From contig CAWIOK010000023.1 in the NCBI GenBank assembly GCA_963837655.1, positions 558,001 to 622,000 of the forward strand: a stretch of DNA of 64,000 bases, in the 5' to 3' direction. The notes below the pieces were generated by a model. That model was not told the DNA's origin. It saw only the letters and a list, made by a program, of their open reading frames with translations, and did not search any database. This DNA comes from CAVVSD01 sp963837655. Lineage in GTDB: Bacteria > Actinomycetota > Thermoleophilia > Solirubrobacterales > Solirubrobacteraceae. The translations under genes and the position numbers were made by a program. Each line of letters begins with the position of its first letter. Within the stretch, counting starts at the first letter, position 1. This document shows positions 1 through 8,432 of this stretch, piece by piece.

Positions 1-850
1 CGACATCATCGAGCGCGTCGTCCCGGTCTTCCACGTCCAGGCGACGACCGACAACCGCATGTACGGCGGCCCGATGTCCTTCCTGGGCAAGCCCACATCG
101 CTGTGGAGCCGGCGCGACCAAGCGACCTTCTCCGCCGTCAAGCGCGCGACCGACCGGATGCCCGTCAAGGCCCGCCGGCAGCTCTTCCAGCGTCAGCTCG
201 CGCCCTACGGCGTGACGAGCGTGACCGCGGGCGCCGCGAAGCCGGTGCACGAGGTGACGCTCCAGCGCGTCGCCGAGCAGCAGGCCGTCCACGTCGTCGG
301 CCAGTCCGACGTCGTGACCGCGGGCCTCCCGTACATCGGCCCGTACAACGTGAACTCCACGCTGAACCCGGTGCTCGTCATGTGCCTCGGACTCGGCTAC
401 TTCTTCAACCTGTACCAGGGACGCCCGCTCGTCCGCCAAGGAGGCGTGCTGATCTTCACGCACCCGGTCGCGCGCGAGTTCCACCCGGTCCACCACCCCT
501 CCTACATCGACTTCTTCGAGGAGGTCCTGGCCGAGACCACCGACCCGGTGGAGATGCAGCGCTTCGAGCGCGCGTACGCCGAGGACGAGTGGTACAGCCA
601 CCTGTACCGGACGTCGCACGCCTACCACGGCGTCCACCCGTTCTACATGTGGTACTGGGGCGCGCACGCCCTCGAGCACGTCGGCGACGTCATCTTCGTC
701 GGCGGGGACAAGCAGGCGTGCCAGCGGATGGGGTTCAAGCGCGCGTCCACGATGCAGGACGCGCTGGAGATGGCCGAGGGGACCGTCGGGCGCGACCCGT
801 CGATCACCCACTTCGGCTGCCCGCCGCTGTTCTACGCCGAGGTGGAATAA
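1..850 (+). CDS. LarA/DUF2088-like protein, C-terminal part (5' end outside window)
   Basis: The reading frame is open from base 2, so the gene begins upstream and only about 283 C-terminal residues are seen. The internal ATG at 59 is unlikely to be the start, because sensible coding sequence precedes it. The protein is rich in aromatic residues and His (PYIGPYNVNS, THPVAREFHPVHHPSY, GVHPFYMWYWG). This resembles the lactate-racemase-like (LarA/DUF2088) proteins that I recall next to lysophospholipid acyltransferases in actinobacteria. The acyltransferase gene starts 5 bases downstream, which fits that pairing. Substrate and activity are unknown; the family call comes from memory of sequence patterns, not a search. 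Confidence 0.55.
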   Translation, partial: DIIERVVPVFHVQATTDNRMYGGPMSFLGKPTSLWSRRDQATFSAVKRATDRMPVKARRQLFQRQLAPYGVTSVTAGAAKPVHEVTLQRVAEQQAVHVVGQSDVVTAGLPYIGPYNVNSTLNPVLVMCLGLGYFFNLYQGRPLVRQGGVLIFTHPVAREFHPVHHPSYIDFFEEVLAETTDPVEMQRFERAYAEDEWYSHLYRTSHAYHGVHPFYMWYWGAHALEHVGDVIFVGGDKQACQRMGFKRASTMQDALEMAEGTVGRDPSITHFGCPPLFYAEVE

Positions 851-854
851 GGCC

Positions 855-1556
855 TTGGCCGCCCGATGGAAGCCGTCGCGCATCGGCGCGGAGGCGTGGG
901 AGACGCTCGATCGCGCCGGCGACCAGCACTGGCTGCGGGGTCGCGCCGGGAGCCTCGCGCGCGAGACCCTGCAGAAGACGGTGCTGTTCCCCGCGACGCG
1001 GTTCGTCGCGCGGCCGACCGTCCGCGGGGCGAGCGACCTGCACTCCACGCCCCAGCCGGCGATCATCGCCGCCAACCACTCGTCCGACCTCGACACGCCG
1101 CTGATCCTCGACGCGCTGCCGCGGTCGTGGCGCTCGCGGACGCTGGTCGGCGCCGCCGAGGACCGCTTCTACCGCCACGGTCGGATCGCGTCGATCACCG
1201 AGCTGTGGATCGGGACGTTCGCGTTCGACCGCGGTGCCGAGGGGCGTGGCCTGGCGCAGGCGGCCACGCTCCTGCGTGACGGCACGAACGTCCTGCTCTA
1301 CCCCCAGGGCACGCGCTCCGTCGGCCTCGGCGGCTTCCGCGCCGGTGTCGCGCGACTCGCCGTGGCCTGCGACGTCCCGGTCGTGCCGGTCCACGTCGGC
1401 GGCACCGCGCTGCTCATGCCCAAGGACCGCGGCCTCACGCAGCGCGGCCGCTGCACCGTGACGTTCGGGGGTCCGCTGCATCCGGATCCGGCAGAGGAGC
1501 CGCGCGACTTCGCCGCGCGCCTCAGCGCCGCGATCGCGTCCCTCGCGGTGACCTGA
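855..1556 (+). CDS. 1-acyl-sn-glycerol-3-phosphate acyltransferase family protein (PlsC-like)
   Basis: A 233-residue lysophospholipid acyltransferase, which would transfer an acyl chain to lysophosphatidate or a related acceptor at the membrane. It carries the HX4D catalytic block (NHSSDLD, about residue 75) and the acceptor block LLYPQGTRS (about residue 152), where the usual Glu of EGTR is Gln. A further block, VPVVPVHVGGT, follows. There is no long N-terminal membrane segment. The start is TTG at 855, since no in-frame ATG lies nearby. The gene follows the LarA-like gene by 4 bases, and its TGA overlaps the ATG of the aldo/keto reductase (TGATG), so the three genes are probably one operon. 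Confidence 0.85.
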   Translation: MAARWKPSRIGAEAWETLDRAGDQHWLRGRAGSLARETLQKTVLFPATRFVARPTVRGASDLHSTPQPAIIAANHSSDLDTPLILDALPRSWRSRTLVGAAEDRFYRHGRIASITELWIGTFAFDRGAEGRGLAQAATLLRDGTNVLLYPQGTRSVGLGGFRAGVARLAVACDVPVVPVHVGGTALLMPKDRGLTQRGRCTVTFGGPLHPDPAEEPRDFAARLSAAIASLAVT

Positions 1557-2467
1557 TGCTGCCGCCGGGCATCGGGCTCGGGCTCGCCGCCCTGGGGCGC
1601 CCCGGCTACCTGAACCTCGGCCACGGCAGCGACCTCGGCGCCGCCCGCACGCCAGAGGACCTGCGCGCCCGCACCGGCGAGGTGCTCGACGCCGCGTACG
1701 CCGGCGGCGTGCGCTATCTCGACGCGGCGCGCTCGTACGGCCGGGCCGAGGAGTTCCTCGCCTCCTGGCTCGACGATCGCCGCCCTGACGACGTCACTGT
1801 CGGCTCGAAGTGGGGCTACACGTATACCGCCGATTGGCAGGTCGACGCCGACCCACCCGAGGTCAAGGACCACGGGATCGCCACGCTCCAGCGCCAGATC
1901 GGGGAGACCCGCGCGCTCCTGGGCGACCGCCTCGCGCTGTACCAGATCCACTCCGCGACGCTGGAGACCGGCGTGCTCGAGGACCCCGCCGTGCTCGACC
2001 GCCTGGCGCAGCTGCGCGCCGAGGGCGTCGCGATCGGGTTCACCACGAGCGGCCCGGGGCAGGCCGGCACCATCCGGCGCGCGCTGGAGGTCGGCGGCTT
2101 CGACGCGGTGCAGTCGACGTGGAACCTGTACGAGCGCTCCGCCGAGGACGCGCTCGCCGAGGCCCACGCGGCGGGGCTGCAGGTCATCGTCAAGGAGGCG
2201 CTCGCCAACGGCCGCCTCACCGACCGCGAGAGCGACCCGCTTCTGCTCGAGGTCGCCCGCGAGCAGGGCACCACGGCCGACGCCGTCGCGCTCGCAGCGG
2301 CGCTCGCCCAGCCGTGGGCGACGGTGGTGCTGAGCGGCGCCTCGACCGTCCCGATGCTCGAGTCCAACCTCGGCGCACGCGACGCGGGGGCCGACCCGAG
2401 GCTCGACGCGCTGCGCGAGGATCCGGGCGGGTACTGGTCCCGGCGCGGAGCGCTGGCGTGGACGTAG
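1556..2467 (+). CDS. Aldo/keto reductase
   Basis: A 303-residue NADPH-dependent aldo/keto reductase with the TIM-barrel pattern: the Asp of RYLDAARSYG with the catalytic Tyr, the Lys of GSKWGYTY and the His of LYQIHSAT. The C-terminal cofactor region includes WATVVLSGASTVPMLESNL. It starts at ATG 1556, one base inside the stop of the acyltransferase gene. It overlaps the next gene by 10 bases at its end. The substrate cannot be predicted; position suggests co-expression with the DMFase-like gene. Confidence 0.85.
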   Translation: MLPPGIGLGLAALGRPGYLNLGHGSDLGAARTPEDLRARTGEVLDAAYAGGVRYLDAARSYGRAEEFLASWLDDRRPDDVTVGSKWGYTYTADWQVDADPPEVKDHGIATLQRQIGETRALLGDRLALYQIHSATLETGVLEDPAVLDRLAQLRAEGVAIGFTTSGPGQAGTIRRALEVGGFDAVQSTWNLYERSAEDALAEAHAAGLQVIVKEALANGRLTDRESDPLLLEVAREQGTTADAVALAAALAQPWATVVLSGASTVPMLESNLGARDAGADPRLDALREDPGGYWSRRGALAWT

Positions 2468-4581
2468 TCGGGTACAGCGACCGGCTCAGCGTGACGCCCG
2501 GCGCCACGATCGCCTTCATGGTGAGCTGCCGCCGCCCGGCGTTCCGCGCCGGCCTGGTGCGCATGTGGCACGGCGACGACAACCCCGCGGGCCCCGGGTT
2601 CAAGGCCGACCCGGTGCCGTGCGCGTTCGACGGCGAGCACCCGGGCCGCCATCAGCCGATCCGCACCGGCTCCTACGTCGTGGTGCCGGGTGCGCCGGAC
2701 CTCTCCCACGGCCTGTCCGCCGGGATGTGGATCCACCCGACGCTCGTGCTGGGAGAGCCGCAGACGCTGCTGTCCGCGGGCGGGCTCGCGCTCGGTCTGC
2801 ACGACGGCCGGCTGACGTTCGGCGGCCTCGTCCTCGACACGCCCCTGCAGCTGCGGACCTGGACCTACGTGAGCGCCTCCCACGATCCGGCGACCGGCCG
2901 CGCGACCCTCGCGGCGCGCCCCCAGTCCGAGCTGCTCGGCGGGTCGCCCCAGCGCACGGAGGGTCCGGTCACGGCCGGTCTGCCCGACGACGAGGTGCGG
3001 ATCGCGGCCGACGCCGACGGCCACGTCTACAACGGCAAGATCGACCAGCCGCGCCTCTTCGCCCGCGCCATGGATGCAACGGAGGTGGAGGCGGCCACCG
3101 ACCCGCTGGCGCACTGGGACTTCAGCCGCGACCTCTCCTCCTCGCGCGTCACGGATGTCGCCGGGGAGCTGCACGGCAGCACGGTCAACCGGCCGATGCG
3201 GGGCGCCACGGGCCACGACTGGGACGGCACCGAGCCCGCGTGGCCGCACGCGCCGCAGCAGTACGGCGCGATCCACTTCCACGACGACGACCTCGACGAC
3301 GCCGACTGGGAGCGATCCTTCGCGTGGCGGGTCCCGGACGACACGCCGAGCGGCGTCTACGCCGCGCACCTGCAGGCGGGCGAGCACGAGGACTACGTCC
3401 CGTTCACCGTCCGTCCCGCCCGCGGCGCGCCGACCGCCGACATCGTCGTCCTGCTGCCGACGTTCAGCTACCTCGCCTACGCCAACGAGCAGCTCATGGC
3501 CGGCGAGGCGGGCCGGACGCTGGCGGAGATCGACGGCTTCGAGGTCGACTACCCGGTCCATCCCCAGGACGTCTACGCCGTCGAGAACCGGCTGCTGAGC
3601 CTCTACGACAAGCACCGCGACGGCTCCGGCGTCTGCTACTCGTCGCGCATGCGGCCGATCGTGAACATGCGGCCGAAGTACGAGCTGACGCCGCTGAACG
3701 CCGGCAAGGGCGGGCCGCACCAGTTCAACGCCGACATGCACCTCATCGACTGGCTGCGCGAGAGCGGCCACGACGTCGACGTCATCACCGACGAGGATCT
3801 CCACGAGGACGGCCACGCGCTGCTGGCGCCCTACCGCGTGGTGATCAGCGGCACCCACTGCGAGTACTGGTCCAGCGACATGCTGGCGGCCGCGCAGCGG
3901 TACGTCGGGACCGGCGGGCGGCTCATGTACCTGGGCGGGAACGGCATGTACTGGGTGACCCAGCGCGACCCCGAGCACGGCCACACGATCGAGATCCGCC
4001 GCAACGGACCGTCGACGCGGGCGTGGGATCCTGAGCCGGGCGAGGGCTACCTCAGCACCTCGGGCGAGCTGGGCGGGCTGTGGCGCCACCGCGGCGCGGC
4101 GCCGCAGTCCTGGCTCGGGGTCGGGTTCAGCGCGCAGGGCAACGGCGAGGGGCGCCCCTACGCGCGCAACCCGGCCGGCATCGATCCGGCTGCCGCGTTC
4201 GTGTTCGAGGGGATCGGCGACGACGAGCTCATCGGTGACCTGCCATCGCTCGCGATCGGCCGCGGCGCCGCCGGCTTCGAGATCGACCGCTTCGACCCCG
4301 CGCTGGGCTCGCCCGAGCGCACCCACCTGCTGGCGACGGCATCGGGCTTCTCGGACTCCTACCAGCTCGCCAGCGAGGACGTCCCGATCTCCGACTCGCG
4401 ACAGGGCGGGACGGTGAACGACCGCGTCCGCGCCGACATGACGCTGCTCGAGTACCCGGGCGGCGGCGCCGTGTTCTCGGTCGGCTCGATCGCCTGGTGC
4501 GCCTGCCTCTCGGCCGATGGCTACGACAACACCGTCGCGCGCGTCACCGGCAACGTCCTGCGGCGGTTCTCCGGCAGCTGA
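2458..4581 (+). CDS. LamG-like plus N,N-dimethylformamidase large-subunit-like protein
   Basis: A 707-residue protein. Residues about 70-230 look like a concanavalin/LamG beta-sandwich (GMWIHPTLVLG, LRTWTYVSASHD). From about residue 300 it matches the DMFase large subunit: an immunoglobulin-like GVYAAHLQAG segment, then LLPTFSYLAYANEQL. In known DMFases this subunit holds a mononuclear iron bound by Tyr and Glu; candidate residues here lie in SYLAYAN, GVCYSSRM and THCEYWSS. No small-subunit gene is adjacent. The start is GTG 2458, inside the upstream aldo/keto reductase, because earlier codons of this frame are out-of-frame reductase sequence. Amide or formamide hydrolysis is plausible; the natural substrate is unknown. 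Confidence 0.7.
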   Translation: MDVVGYSDRLSVTPGATIAFMVSCRRPAFRAGLVRMWHGDDNPAGPGFKADPVPCAFDGEHPGRHQPIRTGSYVVVPGAPDLSHGLSAGMWIHPTLVLGEPQTLLSAGGLALGLHDGRLTFGGLVLDTPLQLRTWTYVSASHDPATGRATLAARPQSELLGGSPQRTEGPVTAGLPDDEVRIAADADGHVYNGKIDQPRLFARAMDATEVEAATDPLAHWDFSRDLSSSRVTDVAGELHGSTVNRPMRGATGHDWDGTEPAWPHAPQQYGAIHFHDDDLDDADWERSFAWRVPDDTPSGVYAAHLQAGEHEDYVPFTVRPARGAPTADIVVLLPTFSYLAYANEQLMAGEAGRTLAEIDGFEVDYPVHPQDVYAVENRLLSLYDKHRDGSGVCYSSRMRPIVNMRPKYELTPLNAGKGGPHQFNADMHLIDWLRESGHDVDVITDEDLHEDGHALLAPYRVVISGTHCEYWSSDMLAAAQRYVGTGGRLMYLGGNGMYWVTQRDPEHGHTIEIRRNGPSTRAWDPEPGEGYLSTSGELGGLWRHRGAAPQSWLGVGFSAQGNGEGRPYARNPAGIDPAAAFVFEGIGDDELIGDLPSLAIGRGAAGFEIDRFDPALGSPERTHLLATASGFSDSYQLASEDVPISDSRQGGTVNDRVRADMTLLEYPGGGAVFSVGSIAWCACLSADGYDNTVARVTGNVLRRFSGS

Positions 4582-4643
4582 CCTGGACCGTCGGGCGTTC
4601 ATCGTTGGCCCGTTCGTGCACACCCAAGGGGGTCGCCGGGATC

Positions 4644-4649
4644 TAGGGT
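4644..4649 (+). promoter_or_regulatory. -10 box (TAGGGT) for sthA, probably leaderless
   Basis: TAGGGT stands 7 nt before the sthA ATG, and no Shine-Dalgarno lies between. This fits the leaderless promoter pattern seen elsewhere in the window. Confidence 0.5.
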
Positions 4650-4656
4650 CGGCTGC

Positions 4657-6123
4657 ATGACCGACGTCGTGATCGAGCCGGCCTCCAACGGCGCGCCTGC
4701 AGTCGTCCCCGAGCCCGTCAAGCGCGACCTCGACGTGCTGGTCATCGGCTCGGGCCCCGGCGGCCAGCGCGCGGCGATCCAGGCGGCGAAGCTCGGCAAG
4801 CGCGTCGCGGTGGTCGAGCGCCGCGAGCGTGTCGGCGGCGTGTCGATCCACACCGGGACCGTCCCCTCCAAGACGCTGCGCCAGGCGATCATCGAGGACA
4901 TCGCCAACCGCGGCAAGGACGTGCCGGACCCCCTCCACCCCGAGCTCCGCGAGCGGGCCGCGGTGGAGTACCTGCGCGACCGCACCGCGCGCGTCGTGGC
5001 GCAGGAGACGGCGATCATCCGCGAGCAGTTCCGCCGCAACAGCGTCGGGCTCATCATCGGCGACGCGGAGTTCCTGGACGCCAACACGGTCCGGATCACC
5101 GACGACATCGCGACGACGCCCGACCAGATCGTCACGGCCGACAACATCATCCTGGCGGTCGGGACGCGCCCGGCACGCCCGAAGGGCGTCGACTTCGACG
5201 AGCGCCGCGTCATCGATTCCGACGGCATCCTGCGCCTCGAGGAGGCGGTGCCGCGCACGATGACCGTCGTCGGCGCCGGGGTGATCGGCGTGGAGTACGC
5301 CTCGATGTTCGCGGCGATGGGGACGCGCGTGACGCTCGTCGACGCGCGCGCGACGCTGCTGCCGTTCATCGACCGCGAGATCGCCATCGCCCTGCGCTAC
5401 CTGCTACGCCGGCGCAACGTCTCGTTCCGCTTCGGCGAGGAGGTCGTCGGCGTCGACCGCGAGGACGGGCGGGTGCTCACGCGGCTGAAGTCCGGCAAGA
5501 CGATCCAGTCGCACACGCTCATGTACGCGACGGGCCGCCAGGGCGCGACGGAGATGCTGAAGCTCGAGCGGGCCGGGCTGAGCTGCGACAAGCGCGGTCG
5601 CATCGCTGTCGACGACGACTACCGGACGTCCGTCCCGCACATCTTCGCGGTGGGCGACGTGGCCGGCCCTCCCGGGCTCGCCGCGACCAGCATGGAGCAG
5701 GGCCGGATCGCGGCGCTGCGCGCCTTCGGCCAGCCGGTCCAGCAGATGCCCGAGCTGGTCCCGATCGGCATCTACGCGATCCCGGAGATCTCCTACGTGG
5801 GCGCGACCGAGGAGGAGCTGACCGAGGCCGCGATCCCCTACGTCGTCGGCGTCGCGTGGTGGCGCGAACTGGCCAAGGCGCTCATGACCGGCGAGGAGGA
5901 CGGGATGCTGAAGATCCTCGTCTCCCCCGGCGACCACCGGCTGCTCGGCGTGCACGTGATCGGCTCGCAGGCCACCGACCTGGTCCATATCGGCCAGGCG
6001 CTCATGGGCCGCGACGGTGGCCTGGACTTCCTCGTGTCCGCGGTCTTCAACTACCCGACCCTCGCCGAGGCCTACAAGGTCGCAGGCCTCGACGCGCAGA
6101 ACCGCCTACGCGACCTGTGCTGA
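4657..6123 (+). CDS. sthA: Si-specific NAD(P)+ transhydrogenase (soluble)
   Basis: A 488-residue cytoplasmic FAD flavoprotein that moves reducing equivalents between NADPH and NAD+. It has an N-terminal FAD fold (VLVIGSGPGGQRAA, about residue 31), a central NAD(P) fold (VVGAGVIGVEYASMF), the FAD-closing block HIFAVGDV and a C-terminal dimerisation domain. Where lipoamide dehydrogenase or glutathione reductase would have the CX4C disulfide, this protein reads GGVSIHTGTVPSKTLR, with no cysteines. That separates SthA from the dithiol enzymes. It starts at ATG 4657. It is convergent with the P450 gene, and their 3' ends overlap by 18 bases. Confidence 0.9.
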   Translation: MTDVVIEPASNGAPAVVPEPVKRDLDVLVIGSGPGGQRAAIQAAKLGKRVAVVERRERVGGVSIHTGTVPSKTLRQAIIEDIANRGKDVPDPLHPELRERAAVEYLRDRTARVVAQETAIIREQFRRNSVGLIIGDAEFLDANTVRITDDIATTPDQIVTADNIILAVGTRPARPKGVDFDERRVIDSDGILRLEEAVPRTMTVVGAGVIGVEYASMFAAMGTRVTLVDARATLLPFIDREIAIALRYLLRRRNVSFRFGEEVVGVDREDGRVLTRLKSGKTIQSHTLMYATGRQGATEMLKLERAGLSCDKRGRIAVDDDYRTSVPHIFAVGDVAGPPGLAATSMEQGRIAALRAFGQPVQQMPELVPIGIYAIPEISYVGATEEELTEAAIPYVVGVAWWRELAKALMTGEEDGMLKILVSPGDHRLLGVHVIGSQATDLVHIGQALMGRDGGLDFLVSAVFNYPTLAEAYKVAGLDAQNRLRDLC

Positions 6124-7398
6124 CGCCTCCACCGGGTTGAGCGCTGGATCCCAGCGGACGAGCACGTGCTCGGGGCCGCGGTGCGACGTGTTGGGGGAGT
6201 AGACGTACTCCTGCCCCTCGACGAGCTGCAGATGAGGCAGCCGCTTCGTGATCCGCTCGAGGAACACGCGCATCTCCATGCGCGCGAGCCGGGCGCCCAG
6301 GCACGTGTGCCGGCCCCAGGAGAAGGCGATCTGGTCCTTGGCGTTGCCGCGACGGACGTCGAAGCGCTCGCCGTCGCGGAAGTGCCGGTCGTCGTGGTTG
6401 GCCGAGCCGAGACCGACGAGCAGGTTTGCGCCCTCCGGCAGCTCGATGCCGCCCAGCGTCGTCGCCCGCGTCGTGACCCGGCGCCACGTCGGCACCGATG
6501 AGTCGAAGCGCAGGATCTCCTCCACGGCGTTGGGGATGAGCGACGGGTCCTCGCAGATCGCCTCCCACTGGTCGCGGTAGGTGAGCAGCGCGCGAATACC
6601 GGCAGCGGTCGCGTTCGTCGTCGTCTCGTGGCCCGCGAACAGCGTGTTGAGGAAGATCCAGCACAGCTGATCGCGGCTGAACATGTCCTCGTTGCCCGGC
6701 TCATGCCAGGCGCGGACGAGGTCGCCCATGAGGTTCTCGCCCGGGTTCGCGATGAGCCGGTCGATCTGCTCCCCGGCGAACTTCCAGTACTCGCCGATCG
6801 ATGTGGCGAGCTCGACCTGCTCGTCGTCGCTGGGCACGCCCCAGCCCATCGTGGCCAGCCGCGCGGTGCCGGTCTTGATCTTGTCGACCTCGTACTCGGG
6901 CACGCCCATGAGCGCGAAGGCGATCTTCGCGGGCGCGTCCCAGACGAGATCGGTGACGACGTCGGCCTCGCCACGATCGGCGATCCGGTCGATCGCCTGG
7001 TCGATGAGCTCGATCGAGCGGGGCTCGAGCGCCGCGACGCGCTCCGGCGTGAAGGACTTGCGGAACAGCATGCGCTGCTTGCTGTGCTCGGGCGGGTCGG
7101 CGTCGACGAGCGACGGGCCGCCTGGGTTCACGCCGTACTCGCCCATCACCTGCAGCGCGGCCGGGCAGGGCGGCTTGATCTGCTGCAGCGTGTTCGCCGA
7201 CGAGTACGTCTCGGAGTCGTGCAGAACGGCCATGACGTCGTCGTAGCGCGTGACGACCCAGTAGTCGAGGACCGGGCTGTAGAACACCGGCTCCTCCTCG
7301 CGCGCGCGGCGCATGAACGCGTACCACGCCGACGAGTCCCCCGCGAACGGGTCGAACTCACCGCCGAGCCCGCTGACCGGGCAGTCCGTCGTGCTCAT
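6106..7398 (-). CDS. Cytochrome P450
   Basis: A 430-residue soluble bacterial P450 monooxygenase. It shows the oxygen-activating I-helix (FAGHETTTN, about residue 244), the ExxR pair (EEILR, about 285) and the haem-thiolate loop FSWGRHTCLG (about 354) with its axial Cys. Redox partner genes are not adjacent. The ATG at 7398 is preceded by GGAGGAGAG, a good ribosome binding site. Upstream reading frame is shadow of the AraC and dehydrogenase genes. The neighbours are an AraC regulator and a zinc alcohol dehydrogenase on the same strand, so a regulated oxidative pathway (alcohol or terpene type) is plausible. The substrate is unknown. Confidence 0.92.
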   Translation of the reverse strand: MSTTDCPVSGLGGEFDPFAGDSSAWYAFMRRAREEEPVFYSPVLDYWVVTRYDDVMAVLHDSETYSSANTLQQIKPPCPAALQVMGEYGVNPGGPSLVDADPPEHSKQRMLFRKSFTPERVAALEPRSIELIDQAIDRIADRGEADVVTDLVWDAPAKIAFALMGVPEYEVDKIKTGTARLATMGWGVPSDDEQVELATSIGEYWKFAGEQIDRLIANPGENLMGDLVRAWHEPGNEDMFSRDQLCWIFLNTLFAGHETTTNATAAGIRALLTYRDQWEAICEDPSLIPNAVEEILRFDSSVPTWRRVTTRATTLGGIELPEGANLLVGLGSANHDDRHFRDGERFDVRRGNAKDQIAFSWGRHTCLGARLARMEMRVFLERITKRLPHLQLVEGQEYVYSPNTSHRGPEHVLVRWDPALNPVEASAQVA

Positions 7399-7466
7399 CG
7401 ACTCTCTCTCCTCCGTGGGTCCGCCCGACCGTAGGGACACGGGGTGTGGCGTGCTTGCCTCTGCGC

Positions 7467-8411
7467 TCACTCCTCCTTGACCGAGCACCCACGGGCGTCG
7501 CGGGGCGACATGCCGTAGCGGGCGCGGAACGCGCGGCTGAAGTGCGCGGCGCTCGTGAAGCCCCACGTCAGCGCGATCTCCAGGATGGTCAGGTCGGCGA
7601 GCCTCGGATCGGCGAGGTCGCGCCGGCAACGCTCCAGGCGGGCGTCGCGGATCGTCTCCGTCACGGTTCGCGGCTCGCCCTCGAAGAGCCGGTCGAGGTA
7701 GCTGCGCGAGATGAAGTGGGCGCGCGCGACGGCGTCGGGGCCGAGGTCGGGCGCACCGAGGTGCCCGGCGATGTAGCCGTGTATCTGCGAGCGCAGCAGG
7801 CCGGCGGGCGACTCCTCCGCGCGCGCGGTGCCGGCGTGCATCCCGCGGACCAGCGCCAGCAGGCTCTCGGCCACCGCGACGTCCCCAGCGCCGAGCGACC
7901 CGTCGTCCAGACCGCGCGCGATCTCGGTGAGCAGCCCGCGCACGACGCCGCCGAACGGCACCGGCCTCGCCGTCTGCGCGTACAGGCCGTCGGTGTGCGG
8001 GCGCAGCAGATGCTCCGGGCAGTAGACGTTCAGCAGCTCGAACGGCGTGAGCGCGTCGACCGTGTACGGCCGCGAGGACTCCCACGTGACCAGCTCGCCC
8101 GGCTCGACGACGACGGACCGGCCGTCCTGCTCGACCCGGCAGCGTCCGCGCAGCTGGAGGCTGACCTGCAGCCACTGCGGATCGCTTGCGGCGATGAGCG
8201 CCGGCGTGCGGTGGATCGCGGAGACGTCGGCCGTGACGCGGAACACGGTGAGCGGCCCGAGCGCCTGCCCGGTGGCCAGCCCGCGGAAGCCGTGGCGGTG
8301 GGCGCAGGTGACCTGCATGGGCTCGAACACCCTGGCGGACTGCTCGGCCCACAGGCCGAAGCGGTCCTCGGGTGGCACGACCTCTGTGTCGACGACGACG
8401 CCCACGCCCAC
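7467..8411 (-). CDS. AraC family transcriptional regulator
   Basis: A 314-residue regulator. Residues about 10-190 form a sensory domain of the AraC-binding-like type (QWLQVSLQLRGRCRVEQDGR, then GELVTWESSRPYTV). The C-terminal 100 residues hold two helix-turn-helices: HFISRSYLDRLFEG, and WGFTSAAHFSRAFRARYGMS, the classic second AraC signature. The start is GTG at 8411. It lies between the dehydrogenase (21 bp upstream) and the P450 (68 bp downstream), all on the minus strand, so it probably controls one or both. Confidence 0.88.
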   Translation of the reverse strand: MGVGVVVDTEVVPPEDRFGLWAEQSARVFEPMQVTCAHRHGFRGLATGQALGPLTVFRVTADVSAIHRTPALIAASDPQWLQVSLQLRGRCRVEQDGRSVVVEPGELVTWESSRPYTVDALTPFELLNVYCPEHLLRPHTDGLYAQTARPVPFGGVVRGLLTEIARGLDDGSLGAGDVAVAESLLALVRGMHAGTARAEESPAGLLRSQIHGYIAGHLGAPDLGPDAVARAHFISRSYLDRLFEGEPRTVTETIRDARLERCRRDLADPRLADLTILEIALTWGFTSAAHFSRAFRARYGMSPRDARGCSVKEE

Positions 8412-8432
8412 GCGGCTCTCCGACCGCGAAGC

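Noticed and set aside
1810..2457. The upstream part of the frame that runs into the DMFase-like gene
   Set aside because: This part is the aldo/keto reductase gene read out of frame. The real gene begins at GTG 2458, where the sequence becomes family-like.
1816..4938. A 1040-codon open frame on the minus strand
   Set aside because: It lies antisense to the aldo/keto reductase and DMFase-like genes. Its translation is Arg/Ala/Val/Asp-rich with no family motif, as expected from a third-position GC shadow.
4657..6123. Calling this gene lpdA (lipoamide dehydrogenase)
   Set aside because: The redox-active CX4C pair is absent; the site reads GGVSIHTGTVPSKT, as in soluble transhydrogenases.
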